NCBI GenBank assembly: GCA_951394405.1 | Contig: OX596337.1 | Coordinates: forward strand, 1,674,001-1,738,000 | Origin: Coprinellus micaceus | Taxonomy: Eukaryota; Basidiomycota; Agaricomycetes; Agaricales; Psathyrellaceae | Reading direction: 5' to 3' | Length of the DNA stretch: 64,000 nt | Part shown: piece by piece, positions 1 through 11,702 of the stretch | How positions within the stretch are numbered: the first letter of the stretch is position 1 | Layout: each line of letters begins with the position of its first letter | Made by a program: the position numbers and the translations under genes | Notes under the pieces: generated by a model | Told to the model about the DNA's origin: nothing | The model's input: the letters and a program-made list of their open reading frames with translations, nothing else | Databases searched by the model: none

Positions 1-1340
1 TCGCAGGATATCAAAAATAAGATCCTCGGGCTACTCTCGGTTCCATGTAAGAATCTAGTTCTGAGGACTCCGCCATTTCCCTGCATCCGAGAAGGGCAGT
101 AGGTCAATCGCGCAACTGCCATCGGCTTGGATGGCTGCACGCGAGATGGGGATTCCAGTATCGCGACAGCAGTCTATCCCCTTAATTCATTTAGTCTGGT
201 GGTCCATCCGAAGGTGACGATGTATATTGGGTTTTCGGCTATGTATATGTCTCCCGTGGTGATCATCTTCGATCTGAACGACCACGCCTTCTCTGGTCCG
301 AGGAAATCTCCACTCACCGTCTTATCTATTCTATTTGTCGTTAGGCTCCAAAATCAACGGAAGTAGAAGCATTGCTACGTTGACAGGATTCGACCAGAGC
401 GCCAACGTCAGCGAGTTGTGGCTCGCTCTACTCACTCTGCCGAGTGCACTGGACCACATTCCCCGCCTCCGTCGCAGCTATGAATGCCGAGCCTAATGCA
501 CCCTCTTATATTAGAAATTATATTAAGATCCAGCCTTCGTTTTGACTCAACTTTTCCCGCGGGCTACGCAGCGAGATGCAGGCCATGGAGCGTCTTTTAT
601 TAAGGAGGAAAATCTGGTCCGGTACGCTTCCGATCGAATAGGGTGTCCCAGAGAGGTTGATCCCGTTACGCATCCCTCTGTTCATGGAGATGTGTTTTAC
701 CTTTATCGACCCAACGTCAGCACATCTGGTTCGACCTATCTGCACCAACAAGCGCCCAACCATGGCCATCAATATGCGAATTGATGGGAAATCGCTCAGT
801 CTACCGCCCTGCATCTTACTACATGGACGCAGAGGATTCGGGCTGCTTGAAACTCACGCCTAGAGAGCTGAATTTGGGAGACCAAGGGCTTAAGGACATC
901 TAGCGTAAGCCTGAGCTTGGCTTGCCCATGCTCACTCGTCTCCTCGAATACACCCGATGTAGCATCCGATTCCATAAGTGAGCTTCAAATGGCCGCAATC
1001 GCAGACAGCCGCAGCCTCGCTCTAGATCCCCGAAGGTGTTCCCCTTGATGAATAAGTTTTTCGGTGTACAGCTGGGACTTGGTGAAACAAAGCCGTTCTG
1101 GGCCACGTCTTGCGCTTGCGTCATTCGCTGAGGTTCCGAGTCCTGGTTCTCCATCATAATTGGGGGTACTAGCGCCACTAGCGCCACCTGCCTTCCTCCC
1201 CTATACTTAAAGTTACGAGTCTCCTCCTCTCGGGGTTGTCACCTAGTCATGCGACCTTTCATTAATCAGCGTGCCGGTTCCTTTCCCAGATAGCAAATGC
1301 CAGCGATGTACTAGCCCTGGGGCACTTGAACCGTACCAGA
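1..1340. other. No supported gene
   Basis: No reading frame here has the codon pattern, recognisable domain or splice structure of a real gene. The open frames are short, overlap on both strands and mostly lack an ATG. The right end presumably holds the promoter of the gene starting at 1341. A 3' part of a gene lying outside the window cannot be excluded. Confidence 0.5.
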
Positions 1341-1979
1341 ATGTCCATTCCATCGACTAACCCGACTATGAGCGTTGATGGTCGGCAGACTCCAGAGACG
1401 AAGTCGTATCCAGCCTCAGTTCACTTTGCCTTCGTTGGAGGGCTCCTCCTCCCGTTGGCTGCAATTCCATATCTTTTGAGCCGAAGGCAGACATTCGTCG
1501 TCCGGAATCGATTACAAGAGGCGGAACGCGTGCTTCAAGCACTTCAACAGGAGTTGAAGGCAACGACGAGAGAGCTACAAACCCTGAGGTCAAAGCAAAC
1601 GTACAATTCATCCCAGATCAAGCAGCTCCAAGGGTCGCTCGACGAAGTAGACCAAAGATCCGGTAAATTCCAAGCGGATGGAATTGAAGGTCAGAAGGCC
1701 TTGCTCCAGTATGTCGTCGAGCTCGAGAGGGATCTAGAATCTTCCAAGTAAACCTTTCAGCTGGTTGTTTGCGTCGTGTTGGCTGACAGCACTCCCAGAA
1801 CTCTCCACGGAAATTCCATGCGTGAGGTTGGACGATCGCTTGGATCTGTCGCTGCTTTCATGCACGAGTTGGAGTTGGGCTTGGGCATGGTTCGAAAGGG
1901 GGAGGATCCTCGAGGAATAGAGCGCCTTCGTGCTATAGCAGCGAAGCTCCAGCAGGGGGTTTCGAAGGCTGACAAGTAG
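1341..1979 (+). CDS. Small membrane-anchored coiled-coil protein
   Basis: Two exons, 1341-1747 and 1799-1979, give about 195 residues. The 51-nt intron has a CTGAC branch site 12 nt before its AG; an alternative AG at 1789 also keeps the frame. The first ATG in the frame is at 1341. Near residues 27-48 there is a hydrophobic stretch (FVGGLLLPLAAIPYLL) that can form one membrane helix. It is followed by a long predicted coiled coil rich in Q, E, L and K. This resembles small organelle-anchored coiled-coil proteins, but I do not recognise the family. It lies upstream of and parallel to the GAR-domain gene, 222 bp away. Confidence 0.7.
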
Positions 1980-2201
1980 ATGGCTATTCAATAGAAACCG
2001 GAGTTGATGGGAGTTCTGGGCGTCATTTTGTAGTTTATGTCGTTCACACGTGTTGTTTCTTTCTACCTCATTGCCTGTCGCATGTTCGCCTGCTCAGGTT
2101 AATCTCCCGGACTATGCTGAGCATATTGTCCTCCTCAATCCCATTATCCCGAAAATATTGAAAACCCGACATCTAACGCATCGTTTTTGGCTTCAAACAT
2201 A

Positions 2202-5200
2202 ATGTCGACCCTCGCCGTGTCCCATGACGAGCTTGAGGCTATGTTCTTGAGCCGTTCTCGACAGCCCACCCCCGACCCCAGCCATCCAAGAAGCCATCCT
2301 AGTGATGATTCGGAAGGACAAGCTCTCGAGTCGCATGAGGTAATTGAGCTTCAGACCTTCAGCGAAAGGAAGGCGTGGATCGAGGAGAAGATCAAGGTCA
2401 CTTGTCTCTTATCATATAGCAGCTGAACTGTGCTCACATTTGATTAGTTTCTGGAGAAGTTACCGCCAATAGAGGTCTTTGTCGGCCTCGATGCCATACG
2501 CGACTCTGCCGAGGAGGTCCCCGGGCTCCCCACGCGCGAGCAGCTGCAGCAGTGGGTCGAAGAGCACGATTTCATCGAAAAGGAGACCGAGGTGTTCGAC
2601 AAGGGGGAACTGAAGAAGCTGAGGCAGATTACCAAGGGTGAGTCGTATATTCTGCGATGTGGTTTGGATGTTGACTCTCTCCAGCCGCGACGCAGCGGAA
2701 CCTATCCCCAGAGGACACCGACCTCATCGAACTCACCCTCACCACCATCTACGCTCTCGACAAGCTCCTCCACCTCCTCCGCGACCGCTCCGAAAACCTC
2801 GACCTTCTCGGCATTCGCCTCGACTGGGAGGAGCACAGGACCGCTTCCTGGGTGGAACGCAGACGGATCCTTGACGACCTCGAGTCCTTCCTCGTGACCC
2901 GCGCGCGATGGTCACCCTCAGTTTACGAAATACCCCCACAAGACTCCCCCGTTCTCTCTCGCCGCGCGTCAGTCACGTCTCTCAGCACCCAAGACTCGTA
3001 CAGTCTCTCGAACCCCGCGTTCTCTCGCAGCGCCCGGTTCAAGCTTGCAGAGCAGCTGAGCAGAGACGCGGCTCAATTCGGTGCGCGTGTAACGAACCTC
3101 AGCCATGGCCGCGTTGCTACGGCAGGTCGCATGCTGGACAAGCTCATCGACCACAGCCGACGACCAGTACCAGATGTCCTGCTCGACGAGCAAGACCGGT
3201 TGGAGGAGCGGGGCATCAACCAGATGGAGAACGTCGGCAAGTTTGTGCTCAGCCTTGTTATGCAGTGGCGCAAGGCCGACGACACTTACGTGGAAACGCT
3301 CAAGGACCAGGACGCTGCTAAGGATTTGGAGGAGGAGATTGCGACCGCTAAGCTCAGTCACCCGACCTTCCGCCAAAGTTCACAGTTCTCCACGCGTGTC
3401 GACACACTGCTTAAGAGGTTATCTGTGCGAGTAAACCCAGCATCGAAAGTCAGCGGTTTCCCTAAACCAGAGCACCCTCTCTTCCCCAAACAGCCAGGGG
3501 AGAATGAGTCCCTAGCCAACTTCCTTTCGGCAGAAATTACCACTGCGGCGGAGCTCGTTCAGAAGGCTGAAGCAGCAGCCAAGGAGTACCGTGACAGCTG
3601 GGAAGCCGTAAGGCGAACGGAAATAGTGGTCACTGGCGCAAACGAACTCTCCGAGACTTTCACCTCTGTCGTCGAACGTCTCTCGCAGGGTGTCTCTACA
3701 GAGGCCGAAGACGGCTCACCGCCTGACCTTTCAACAAGCGACTGCCTGCAACCCAACCGCCACTCTCTTTTCCTCGCACTCCTTCCCTCGTTACAGGCTG
3801 AGGCTACTCAGGCGGTAGAGAAGGCAATGGAAGTCACGAAACAATCACAGCTCGCGTTCTACGCACTCGACGGCGACTCCGTGGACCCAATCTTCATTTC
3901 CAACGCTTCAGAATCCATACGACACCTCATCGCCCTCAAAGACCAATGCCAAACCCTCCTCAACGCCACTAACCAGCAGGTTTCTCGCCTACGGGAAGCA
4001 CGTCAAATTTGGGCGGCTATGAACACGAACCTTAAAGAACTCCAATGCCTACGGGACGATATCGTCCACCTCATGGAACGCGACTCATGGAAGCAAGAAG
4101 CCATCGGACATGGCGCACCTCCGACACCCGAAACGCCCACTGTCGAACTCACACCGATCACCCCCGCCCCAGAGCCAACAAACCTCGATGCCGAGCTGCA
4201 GTCAATCGATACCCAATTAGCAAAGACGGTCGATGCTCCACTCCGAGCCTTGACACCCACTCTCGATTCGAACGCCCTGGAAGAGTGCTTGAGCACGAAG
4301 GCAAGCTCTGTGCGGGCGTATCATGAAGGACTGCTACGTATGAGCCGGATGCTCAAGACAATCCAAAGCCAGAGTTCCGTCATGGGCGATGTAAGGGACG
4401 AGTGCAACACGATCCTCCTTCGCATCGAAGACGCCAAAGCGCACCTATCGGCTTTAACAGACAACGTCTTGGGGTACGACGACTCTATCTCCGACCTCCC
4501 GACCTCCCACGCTTCAGCCAAAACCGAACTCAAAGACATCCACACGGAGGCAGCCGCCTTCATCGACAGCCTCTCCTCTCGCGTGCCCTTCCTCTCTGCA
4601 TTGGGAGCCATTTCCCCTGCACCTGGGCGTACGACGTTCCGTAGACCTTCTCAGAGTAGCGTTGAGACCGAGGTCGAGGACCCCTTAGCGAACCTACCGT
4701 TGGATCTGGGTAAGCTTGATGCGGCTGTGAGGGAGGACTCGAATACGTTTGTGATGAGGCTAAGGGGCATGCTTGAGAGGGTGGGGAAGGCGACGAGGCA
4801 GTTGGAAGTCGCGCAGCTGGCCAAGCGCGTGGATCGGAGTGTGGAGAGCGCATTGAAGGCCGTTGAGGAAATTGAGGGCGGGCTCCGCAAATATTCGGAC
4901 TTAATGAAGGCCTTCCCAATCCCAGACCGGGGAGCTCAAGGAGATGTGCTCGTGCAACGGATCGATAGCACACTTGCAAAGGTGGACGAACTATCCAAGT
5001 CTCGCGATGAGGTTGCAAGGTGTTTTTCCCCCATTCGTGACCTCCTCCGACAGATGGACGTCTCCTCACACGACCTCGACCCCGCCGTGCGCCAGAGTCT
5101 CTTCACCTCCCGACTGCGATCGACGGAGGACATCGAGGGGCGCTTTAAGGCGTGGTTCCAGGGTCTCAACGCCCTCAAGGATACCCTTGCTGCGAAGAGA

Positions 5201-7884
5201 GAGGAGGAGCTGGGGAGGCTGGAAGACGAACAGAGGAATGCGGAGGAAAGGAGGAGGGACGAGGAGGAGAGAAGGGTGAGGGAGGAGGAGGAGACGAGGA
5301 GGAGGGACGAGGAGGATAGGGCAAGGGAAGAGAAGCAGAGAAAAGAGGAAGAAGAGCGAGCCGAGCGAGCCAGGTTGGAAGAAGAACGGCGGAGAGAGGA
5401 GGAAGCACAAGCTGAGAGAGCGAGGCTGGAGAGGGAAGCAATCGAGGAGGAGAGTAGGCGACGAACAGAAGAGAAGGCCAGGCTGGAGGCTGAGAGGGCG
5501 AGAGAAACACAAGATCTACTCGCGCAGAACGAGGTCGATAAAGCCCGGTTATTGCAGGAGCGCCGGGATATCGAGGCTAAACTCCAGCAAGCTGAAGCCC
5601 TACTGCAAGAGGAACGCCGTCTCCAGGTCGAAAGGGAACGTCTTGCAGCAGCGCGAACCTTGTTGGAGAAGAGCCAAATCCAAGAAGAAGCGACGCAAAG
5701 GCTTTTAGCTGAACAGAAAGCCCGCGACGAGTTACTCAAGGTTGATGCCGATCGCCTCCAAGCCGCCGAAGGCGAGACGAAGCGGTTGCAGCGGGAGCTG
5801 GAGTTCATCAAGATCGAACACAAGAGGACCCTTTCGGAGCGTGAGGTCCTCGCACGACAGCAAAGAGAGTCCCAGCACAGGAAAAAGCCATCTGTTATTC
5901 AAGATGTTTTCAGCATTGGTGGACCCTCCGACTTACGTGCATCTGCAACCGACGAGGAGCGACAGTATCAGGCACTGATCTTTGATCTTCGAAAGCGACT
6001 CCGTTCTCTCAGTATCAACGAACTCGCTCGTCCCTCTAAAGGCAAGAAATCGTCCCCGTCCGCGCTACCCACCGCCGACCAAGTAGCCACACTCCAACGG
6101 AAATTCTCTGCCGTCGTTACACAAGCAGCAGAGCTCCCCGAGTTTATACCAAACCTGACTATTGACGCAGACCTACGATCGCTCAGAATGGAGCTGGAGT
6201 CGTCTGAGCAGCTTATGGATGACATCAGCAACCTTCTACGCCTGTCCGAACTCATCAGCAAGTGCGATACCGCCCTCAGCGACCTCTTGGAGCACATCGA
6301 CAGCTATCCCGCCCCTCCGCTGACAGTGTCAGACCTCTACACAACCGACGCATCTGGCTCCCCCGCCGAACAATTTTCGGGGCGCGTTGCATTCACGCGG
6401 GCTGTCATCGACGATATGCAGGCCACGTTCAATAGGGTATGCAACGATGCCAGGGCAAGGTCAGAACGCACGCGCGTCGTTCAGACTTGGCTTGAGCTCG
6501 AGGAGATGACGAACGACCGGTTGGGAGGCAGGAAGTCCCGTCCCGGGAGTGTTTCAAGCGTGTACTCCGGTCGCCTCAGCAGTGCCTCCATGGCGTCCTC
6601 AATGGCGTCGTACAGAGGTCCTGGTATGATGGCTAAGAAACGCACCTCATATTCCAACCTGTCGGTTGCTTCGGTCAATATCAAGGACGGTAAACTAGCA
6701 CCGCCTGTGCCAGCTCATCCCTCGAGTCGGCGCATCGTGTCTACAGGCGAAAAGAAGGAACATAGGCGATCGTCGAGTCGGCAGTCCATCTCGACGAGCC
6801 GTTCTGTGTCTGGACCTGGACCGACTACTATCTCCGCCGCCGTCGGTACCACTCCCAAGCCCTTTAACGCTTCGATCATGGGGTCGACATTCGCTTCTCG
6901 CCAGAGAACAGGTAGCGTTTCAAGTCTTAGTGGAACACCAACATCAGGACGTACGGGCACTGGTACGCCCGTCCAACGAACAAGGGTTCAAGCCCAAGCC
7001 CAGACAGGGCGTCATCGGTCTCCCAGCGTGTCTGATACCCCTAACAGACAATCCTTCGGCGCATCCGCTCCACCTCGCACAAAGACCACATCAGGTTCAA
7101 CCTGGTCGCGAGCTCCTAGGAATTCTCTCTCGTCGATTGCGCCCTCACGGACGCTGACTCCCCAGAAGCCCAAAGCCGTACCCCCTGACGCCCCCCGGAA
7201 GAAGTACGTTGCGGATCCCAAGAACAAGCTTGACGTCGCTGTTGGGGAGGTCGTTAACCAGCTCTCGGTCGGCATCAATGTCGAGGGGGTCGCAGAGACG
7301 TGGAGGGACCAGAGCGGGAAGTATTGGATTGGAAACCAAGATCCTAAACTCTGCTTCTGTCGTATTCTTCGATCACAGACGGTCATGGTCCGAGTGGGCG
7401 GTGGTTGGCAAGAGTTGTCCAAGTACGTCTCATTCAACCTTACTCTCTATTAGCACGATCCTGACTTCGAGACTGCAGATTCATCAAAGACCACTTTGCC
7501 GAAAGCTTCCGTCTCCTCCCTGAGTCTTCATCCCCAGAAGAGGAAAAGTGGATCAGTTCTGCGACGCTGCTAATGGAAAACCCTGAACTAACAACTCCCG
7601 CATCTCCTCCGCGACCTCCCAAGACACCCGAGCCTCAAATAGACTTCGTACCATCCTTCGCAATTGTAACACCCAATGGCCATAGCCCTCGTTCCATTCT
7701 CTCTTCTCCAGGATCCAACAAAGGGTCCTCTGGCTCCCCCCTCACACCTATGCAGTTCATGCGCCGTGCCGATGCTGACCCAACGCTCTTACGACCGGGC
7801 ACACCCTCCAAAACGCCTACCGGCCCTCGGCAGCGCACACAAGCTGTCGCCCCTTCCGCTCTTGGCTCCGTCTGGCGGCCATAG
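2202..7884 (+). CDS. GAR (GAS2) domain cytoskeletal linker protein
   Basis: Four exons, 2202-2396, 2448-2637, 2685-7422 and 7479-7884, encode about 1842 residues; the phases close. The C-terminal part (about 7200-7530) carries a GAR/GAS2 domain: basic NKLDVAVGEVVNQL, then GKYWIGNQDPKLCFCRIL, then VMVRVGGGW, ending across the last intron as ELSKFIKDHF. GAR domains bind microtubules. The N-terminal 300 residues are helical (for example LDWEEHRTASWVERRR) and suggest a KAR9-like or spectrin-like region, which is inference. The middle (about 5180-5880) is a long R/E-rich coiled coil. A Ser/Arg/Pro-rich linker precedes the GAR domain, and the tail after it is Pro/Ser-rich. The likely role is linking or organising microtubules. 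Confidence 0.88.
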
Positions 7885-8312
7885 ACACCCATATACCTAT
7901 TTATTTCGCTTCATCCCATGCTTACATTCCATCACATTGCTTTCCAGTCCTCATGCATGTACCGCTTTCCATCGTCGTTGTCGGAAGTTCTAAACGTTGA
8001 GCAGTCACCCGGATACACCTTCTATCTGACCGTCTAAAGTCTATTTAATATGTTCATTACGCTTACATGACCGCGTCCTACTCTACTACCCGCACACGGT
8101 GCATACACACATACAACCGGATCATCACCAGTGACCAGTTCCCCATTCCTTTCGCATCCCATAGCTCTATCTATTCTATTCGTTACAACGTGGACAATTT
8201 CCCTCTAGTGTATCATTCCTTCGGTTCCGTATTTCGTAGCTCATAGTTCGTTTGTTTGTGTCGTCTCGTCTCGTGTCGCATTGTGGCAATTTAGTTGGAT
8301 AGATATTGTGTC
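7885..8312. other. Convergent 3' region
   Basis: This stretch lies between two converging genes. It is T/C-rich, lacks a credible reading frame, and probably contains the 3' UTRs and polyadenylation sites of both. No repeat was seen. Confidence 0.6.
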
Positions 8313-10066
8313 CTAGAACTTGCGTGTTTTCTTCTTCGGTCTAGCCGAGGTAGATGTTTTGTTTTCCTTGTCGTCGGCCATCTGGTGAGTCCGTTTCATG
8401 TGACGGCGGAGGAGATCCTGGCGGACGAATGTAGTCGCGGGGAAGGGGCAGAGATGGCATGTAAAGGGGCGGACACCAGTATGGCTTAATTCATGTCGCT
8501 TGCACTCGTTCTTCCTCAAGAACCTGGCGCAACTGCAGAACATCTCAGCGAGGGAAAAGGGATCCATGCGGAAAAGACTCACCAGTGAGCACATTTGAAT
8601 GGCCGTTGGTCAAGGTGGGCGCCGACGTGGATCAAGATGTGGTCCCTGCGTTTGTTCACCTGCTGGCAACCAGTAACGTAGCATCGGAACTCCTCGAGGA
8701 GTTCACCTTTAGAAGAAAGCTTCCCAGCATAAGAGAGTAGCCAGCGTTTGTCGTATTCTCTTCCTTGGTTTCTAAGGCGGTAGCGTTCAGCTCTAGCCTT
8801 CAGTTCCCCGATCTCGATTCCGCGATGAGCATCAAATACTGGAGATCCAAGATCAATGGGGGGTAGCGGAATTTGAGACTCTGTGGAAGGTCCTGGAGTT
8901 GGGGCAGGATTAGGAGGCAGGTTCTCGCAGAAAGGCTGCATTTTGCGCTTCTTGACCCTAGTTGCCCGAGTCTGGCACTGCCGACTAGAACCAAGAGACG
9001 GGGAGTACTCGGAGCTCGAGGTGCTGAGAAACGCGGGCGGCTCGTATTCGCTGAGCTGATCTCCCTCGTCTTTCAAACGTGGGGTACTGGGACCAGGTAG
9101 GGGCAGCCTATGAAAGGAATAGGGCTGCATACGGGGAGGAGTACTTGCCATAGGGTACGCGATTTCTGGGAGCTGCGGAAAGCTTAAAGGAGGATCTTCG
9201 AGGCCAGTGCGGTTCCCAAGTATGTTGAACATCCCGTCGAAACTATGACCTGTTGAGAGAATGGGAGCAGGCATAATATCGGCGGGGTTGATACCAGCGG
9301 GCGGGGGAAACCAAGAGTCCGTCAAGTCCAAGCCAGGAAGGTCGGGGAACGGTGCTGCACCCAAAGGGGGAAAGGGACCATGATTGTGCGCCATACCGCC
9401 GACTGACGTGCCTTGGTCCAGATCCGCGACCTTCTCTAGGGCGTATTTTGCCCCTTCGGCGATCTTGTTGGTAAACTCTTCGATTGTTAGACCAGCGGCA
9501 GCGGAGAGAGCCTCCAACGAAAAGTCCTCAGAAGCGGTCAAGTCCCTGGTCGATCCATCGGCGAGGGGTTCCAAGCTTCCTCGAGAATTGCTCTCACTAG
9601 CAGGTGGGATATCCGCGAAGATCATCGAAAGCGACCAGGAGGAATTGAGCGAGCCATTCAGGCTGCTACTGGGATCGCCAAAGGTGAGGCCACCGGACGA
9701 ATAGCTCGCGTCCATCCTAGGCGAGAAAGAGGGAAAGGCGTCCGTGAGTTCCACAGGGAAAGTATTGGGAACAAAGGCTAGGTTAGATTCTGTAGGATTG
9801 TCGGGGTAGTGGATGCCCAGTCCTGCCCGGCCTGGCGAGGCGGCCGTGTCCAGCTGGAGGTGCGGCTCAAAAATGGAATTAGACTGGAAATCGTGTGGCT
9901 GGAGAGCATTAATCCCTAGGTCAAAGGGGTAGTCTGGGATCCACGATTTGGGGTAGGAGGGAGTAGGCCCAGTAGGGGACTCGGGGTCCGAGTGTCGAGC
10001 ATTGAGCGACGCCAGCGTCATGTGGGGAAGGAAGGTAGTAGGCGAGTTGTGCTGGGCGGGTAGCAT
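8313..10066 (-). CDS. C2H2 zinc-finger transcription factor
   Basis: Two exons, 10066-8583 and 8532-8313, encode about 567 residues; the 50-nt intron lies inside the second finger. The first 450 residues are low complexity (Pro/Ser/acidic), as in an activation region. The C-terminus holds three fingers. Finger 1 has C-x4-C-x12-H-x3-H. Finger 2, rebuilt across the intron, has C-x2-C-x12-H-x3-H (CAHC...HELSH). Finger 3 begins CHLC but has about 15 residues before its first His, longer than usual. A basic tail (RPKKKTRKF) may serve as a nuclear signal. The ATG at 10066 is chosen because no upstream in-frame ATG exists near the divergent gene. The target genes are unknown. Confidence 0.87.
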
Positions 10067-10243
10067 ATTTGAGAATAAGATATAGAATAGATACAGTCCG
10101 GTGCCCTCAGGACAGAGCGGCTGGCGTAGATGGAAGGGACGAACCACGCCCAGGGCTACAACATATACCCCCAATGTTTGGCTGCACCCTCCGGCCAGCA
10201 TCCAGTTCCGTCGCCGGCAAACAAATCCCTTCCGTCCGATCTC
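10067..10243. promoter_or_regulatory. Divergent promoter, zinc-finger gene and b5-reductase gene
   Basis: The two genes start head to head, only 63 to 177 bp apart depending on which ATG the right-hand gene uses. Both must draw on this short interval or on sequence inside the neighbour's 5' end. No clear TATA box was seen. Confidence 0.5.
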
Positions 10244-11411
10244 ATGCTTCCTACCGCCTCGTCGTGCCTCCGTCGGGGTCTCCATCGTCCAGCGTTCTCC
10301 AGGTCCCTCTCGACACCGCCGGCCACACCACAGGCCATCCCGACACACAAGCGCGTCGTCTCCGTCCTCGTCGCGTTCGCAGCAGGCGCTTCATTCTACT
10401 TCTTCCTCCCGGACCCCACTCGAAGCGCACCGACCTACCAGAAGGCCCCGTTGTCCCCTCGGCACTTTACCCCAGCGACTGTGATTCACAATGAAGAGTC
10501 TGGGCCAGATACCAAGCTACTCAGGATAGCCGTACCGCAGGAGGTGCTTGCCGCGTCGGACCCTAGCGGATTTCACAATATCTGGTCGGTCTTTATCAAG
10601 GACGACGACATCCAGGTCGAGAGACCATATACCCCTCTGTATGGAATTGACGATAATGGCCATATGCTGTTTTGGATCAAGAAATACCCCAAGGGAGAGG
10701 TCGGGAGATGGCTGCACACCAAGCAACCTGGGGAGAAGATCGAGTTCCGAGGACCTCTCGCGACCTGGGTTTGGAAGAACGATGTCTGGGACGAAGTAGT
10801 GCTCGTGAGTAGGCTGTAACTCGAAATAATCCAACAACTCAGTTACTCTCTTCCGGCCTAGATTTCTGGAGGCACGGGATTCGCGCCCTTCCACCAACTG
10901 CTTCATTCCGTGATCTCGAGTCCTACTATGTCCCCCTCCACCAAGTTCACCCTCCTCCATTCCTCCAAGCGACCCGAAGAGCTCCCACCATCCTCAATAT
11001 TGAAGCCGCTTACTGACTATGCGGAGAAACACCCAGAGCGAATGAAGGTTGAGCTTTTTGTAGATACCACCGACGGCCTGCCGGCTTCTTCGTTGCACGT
11101 GAAGCGCATTGACAGGCCGGCAATAGAGTCTTCCCTCGGGGTTGTGAGGGGGTCACCCTCTTGGTGGCAGCGTCTTTTGTGGAAACCCAAGGAACCTGAG
11201 CTACCACCCAAGCGACGGATGTTCCTTGTCTGTGGACCGGAACCGTGCGTGTCTTTTCCAACTCAAGGTGAACTACACATACTTACTCCGCCGACACCCT
11301 AGTATGATTGCTGCTATAGCTGGTCCCTATGGTCGGAACTTGTCTCAAGGGCAAGTTGGCGGCGCCCTGGGAGCCATGGGTATCAAACCAAGCGAGATAT
11401 ATAAACTCTAA
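10244..11411 (+). CDS. Mitochondrial NADH-cytochrome b5 reductase-like flavoprotein
   Basis: Three exons, 10244-10804, 10862-11244 and 11303-11411, give about 350 residues. Starting at the ATG at 10244 yields an Arg/Ser-rich, acid-free presequence (LPTASSCLRRGLHR) followed by one membrane helix (VVSVLVAFAAGASFYFFL), as expected for inner-membrane or intermembrane-space anchoring. An upstream in-frame ATG at 10130 would bury that presequence and is less likely. The FAD-binding motif RPYTPLYG, the NAD-binding GGTGFAPF and a CGPEP near the C-terminus identify a ferredoxin-reductase-type oxidoreductase. The anchored layout resembles Cyc2 or Mcr1; between these I cannot decide. The canonical C-terminal Phe is replaced by the end IYKL. 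Confidence 0.87.
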
Positions 11412-11702
11412 GAGACGTTGGCTTCTTCGAATCATCTGCATCTAGCTGTGCTACATATATCATACTCGTATCTAACTCCATTGTAATGGCGGTCCTACCG
11501 TCGCTGACCCTGTGCCGGTCTAGTCGTCCTAGTGGTGACCTTGATTGTACATATCCTTCTCGAGGACTGAAGAATTACATATCATTAGAGGTTGGTTCGT
11601 AAACTACGGAATACACCATACTATAAAACTGGACATAACAACAAAACAAGGGTATCTCTACAGAGGATATCTTAGATGACAGCAAATAAGTGGGAGATGC
11701 GA
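11412..11702. other. Convergent 3' region
   Basis: This is a short AT-richer gap between convergent genes with no credible reading frame, probably 3' UTRs. Confidence 0.5.

Noticed and set aside
5066..5823. Long Ser/Leu-rich open frames on the minus strand
   Set aside because: They are antisense shadows of the R/E-rich coiled coil of the GAR gene; GAG/AGG-rich coding produces stop-free Ser/Leu/Pro frames on the other strand.
10130..10243. ATG at 10130 as start of the b5-reductase gene
   Set aside because: It would place 38 extra residues before a good mitochondrial presequence that begins at 10244 and would leave only 63 bp to the divergent gene; kept only as an alternative.
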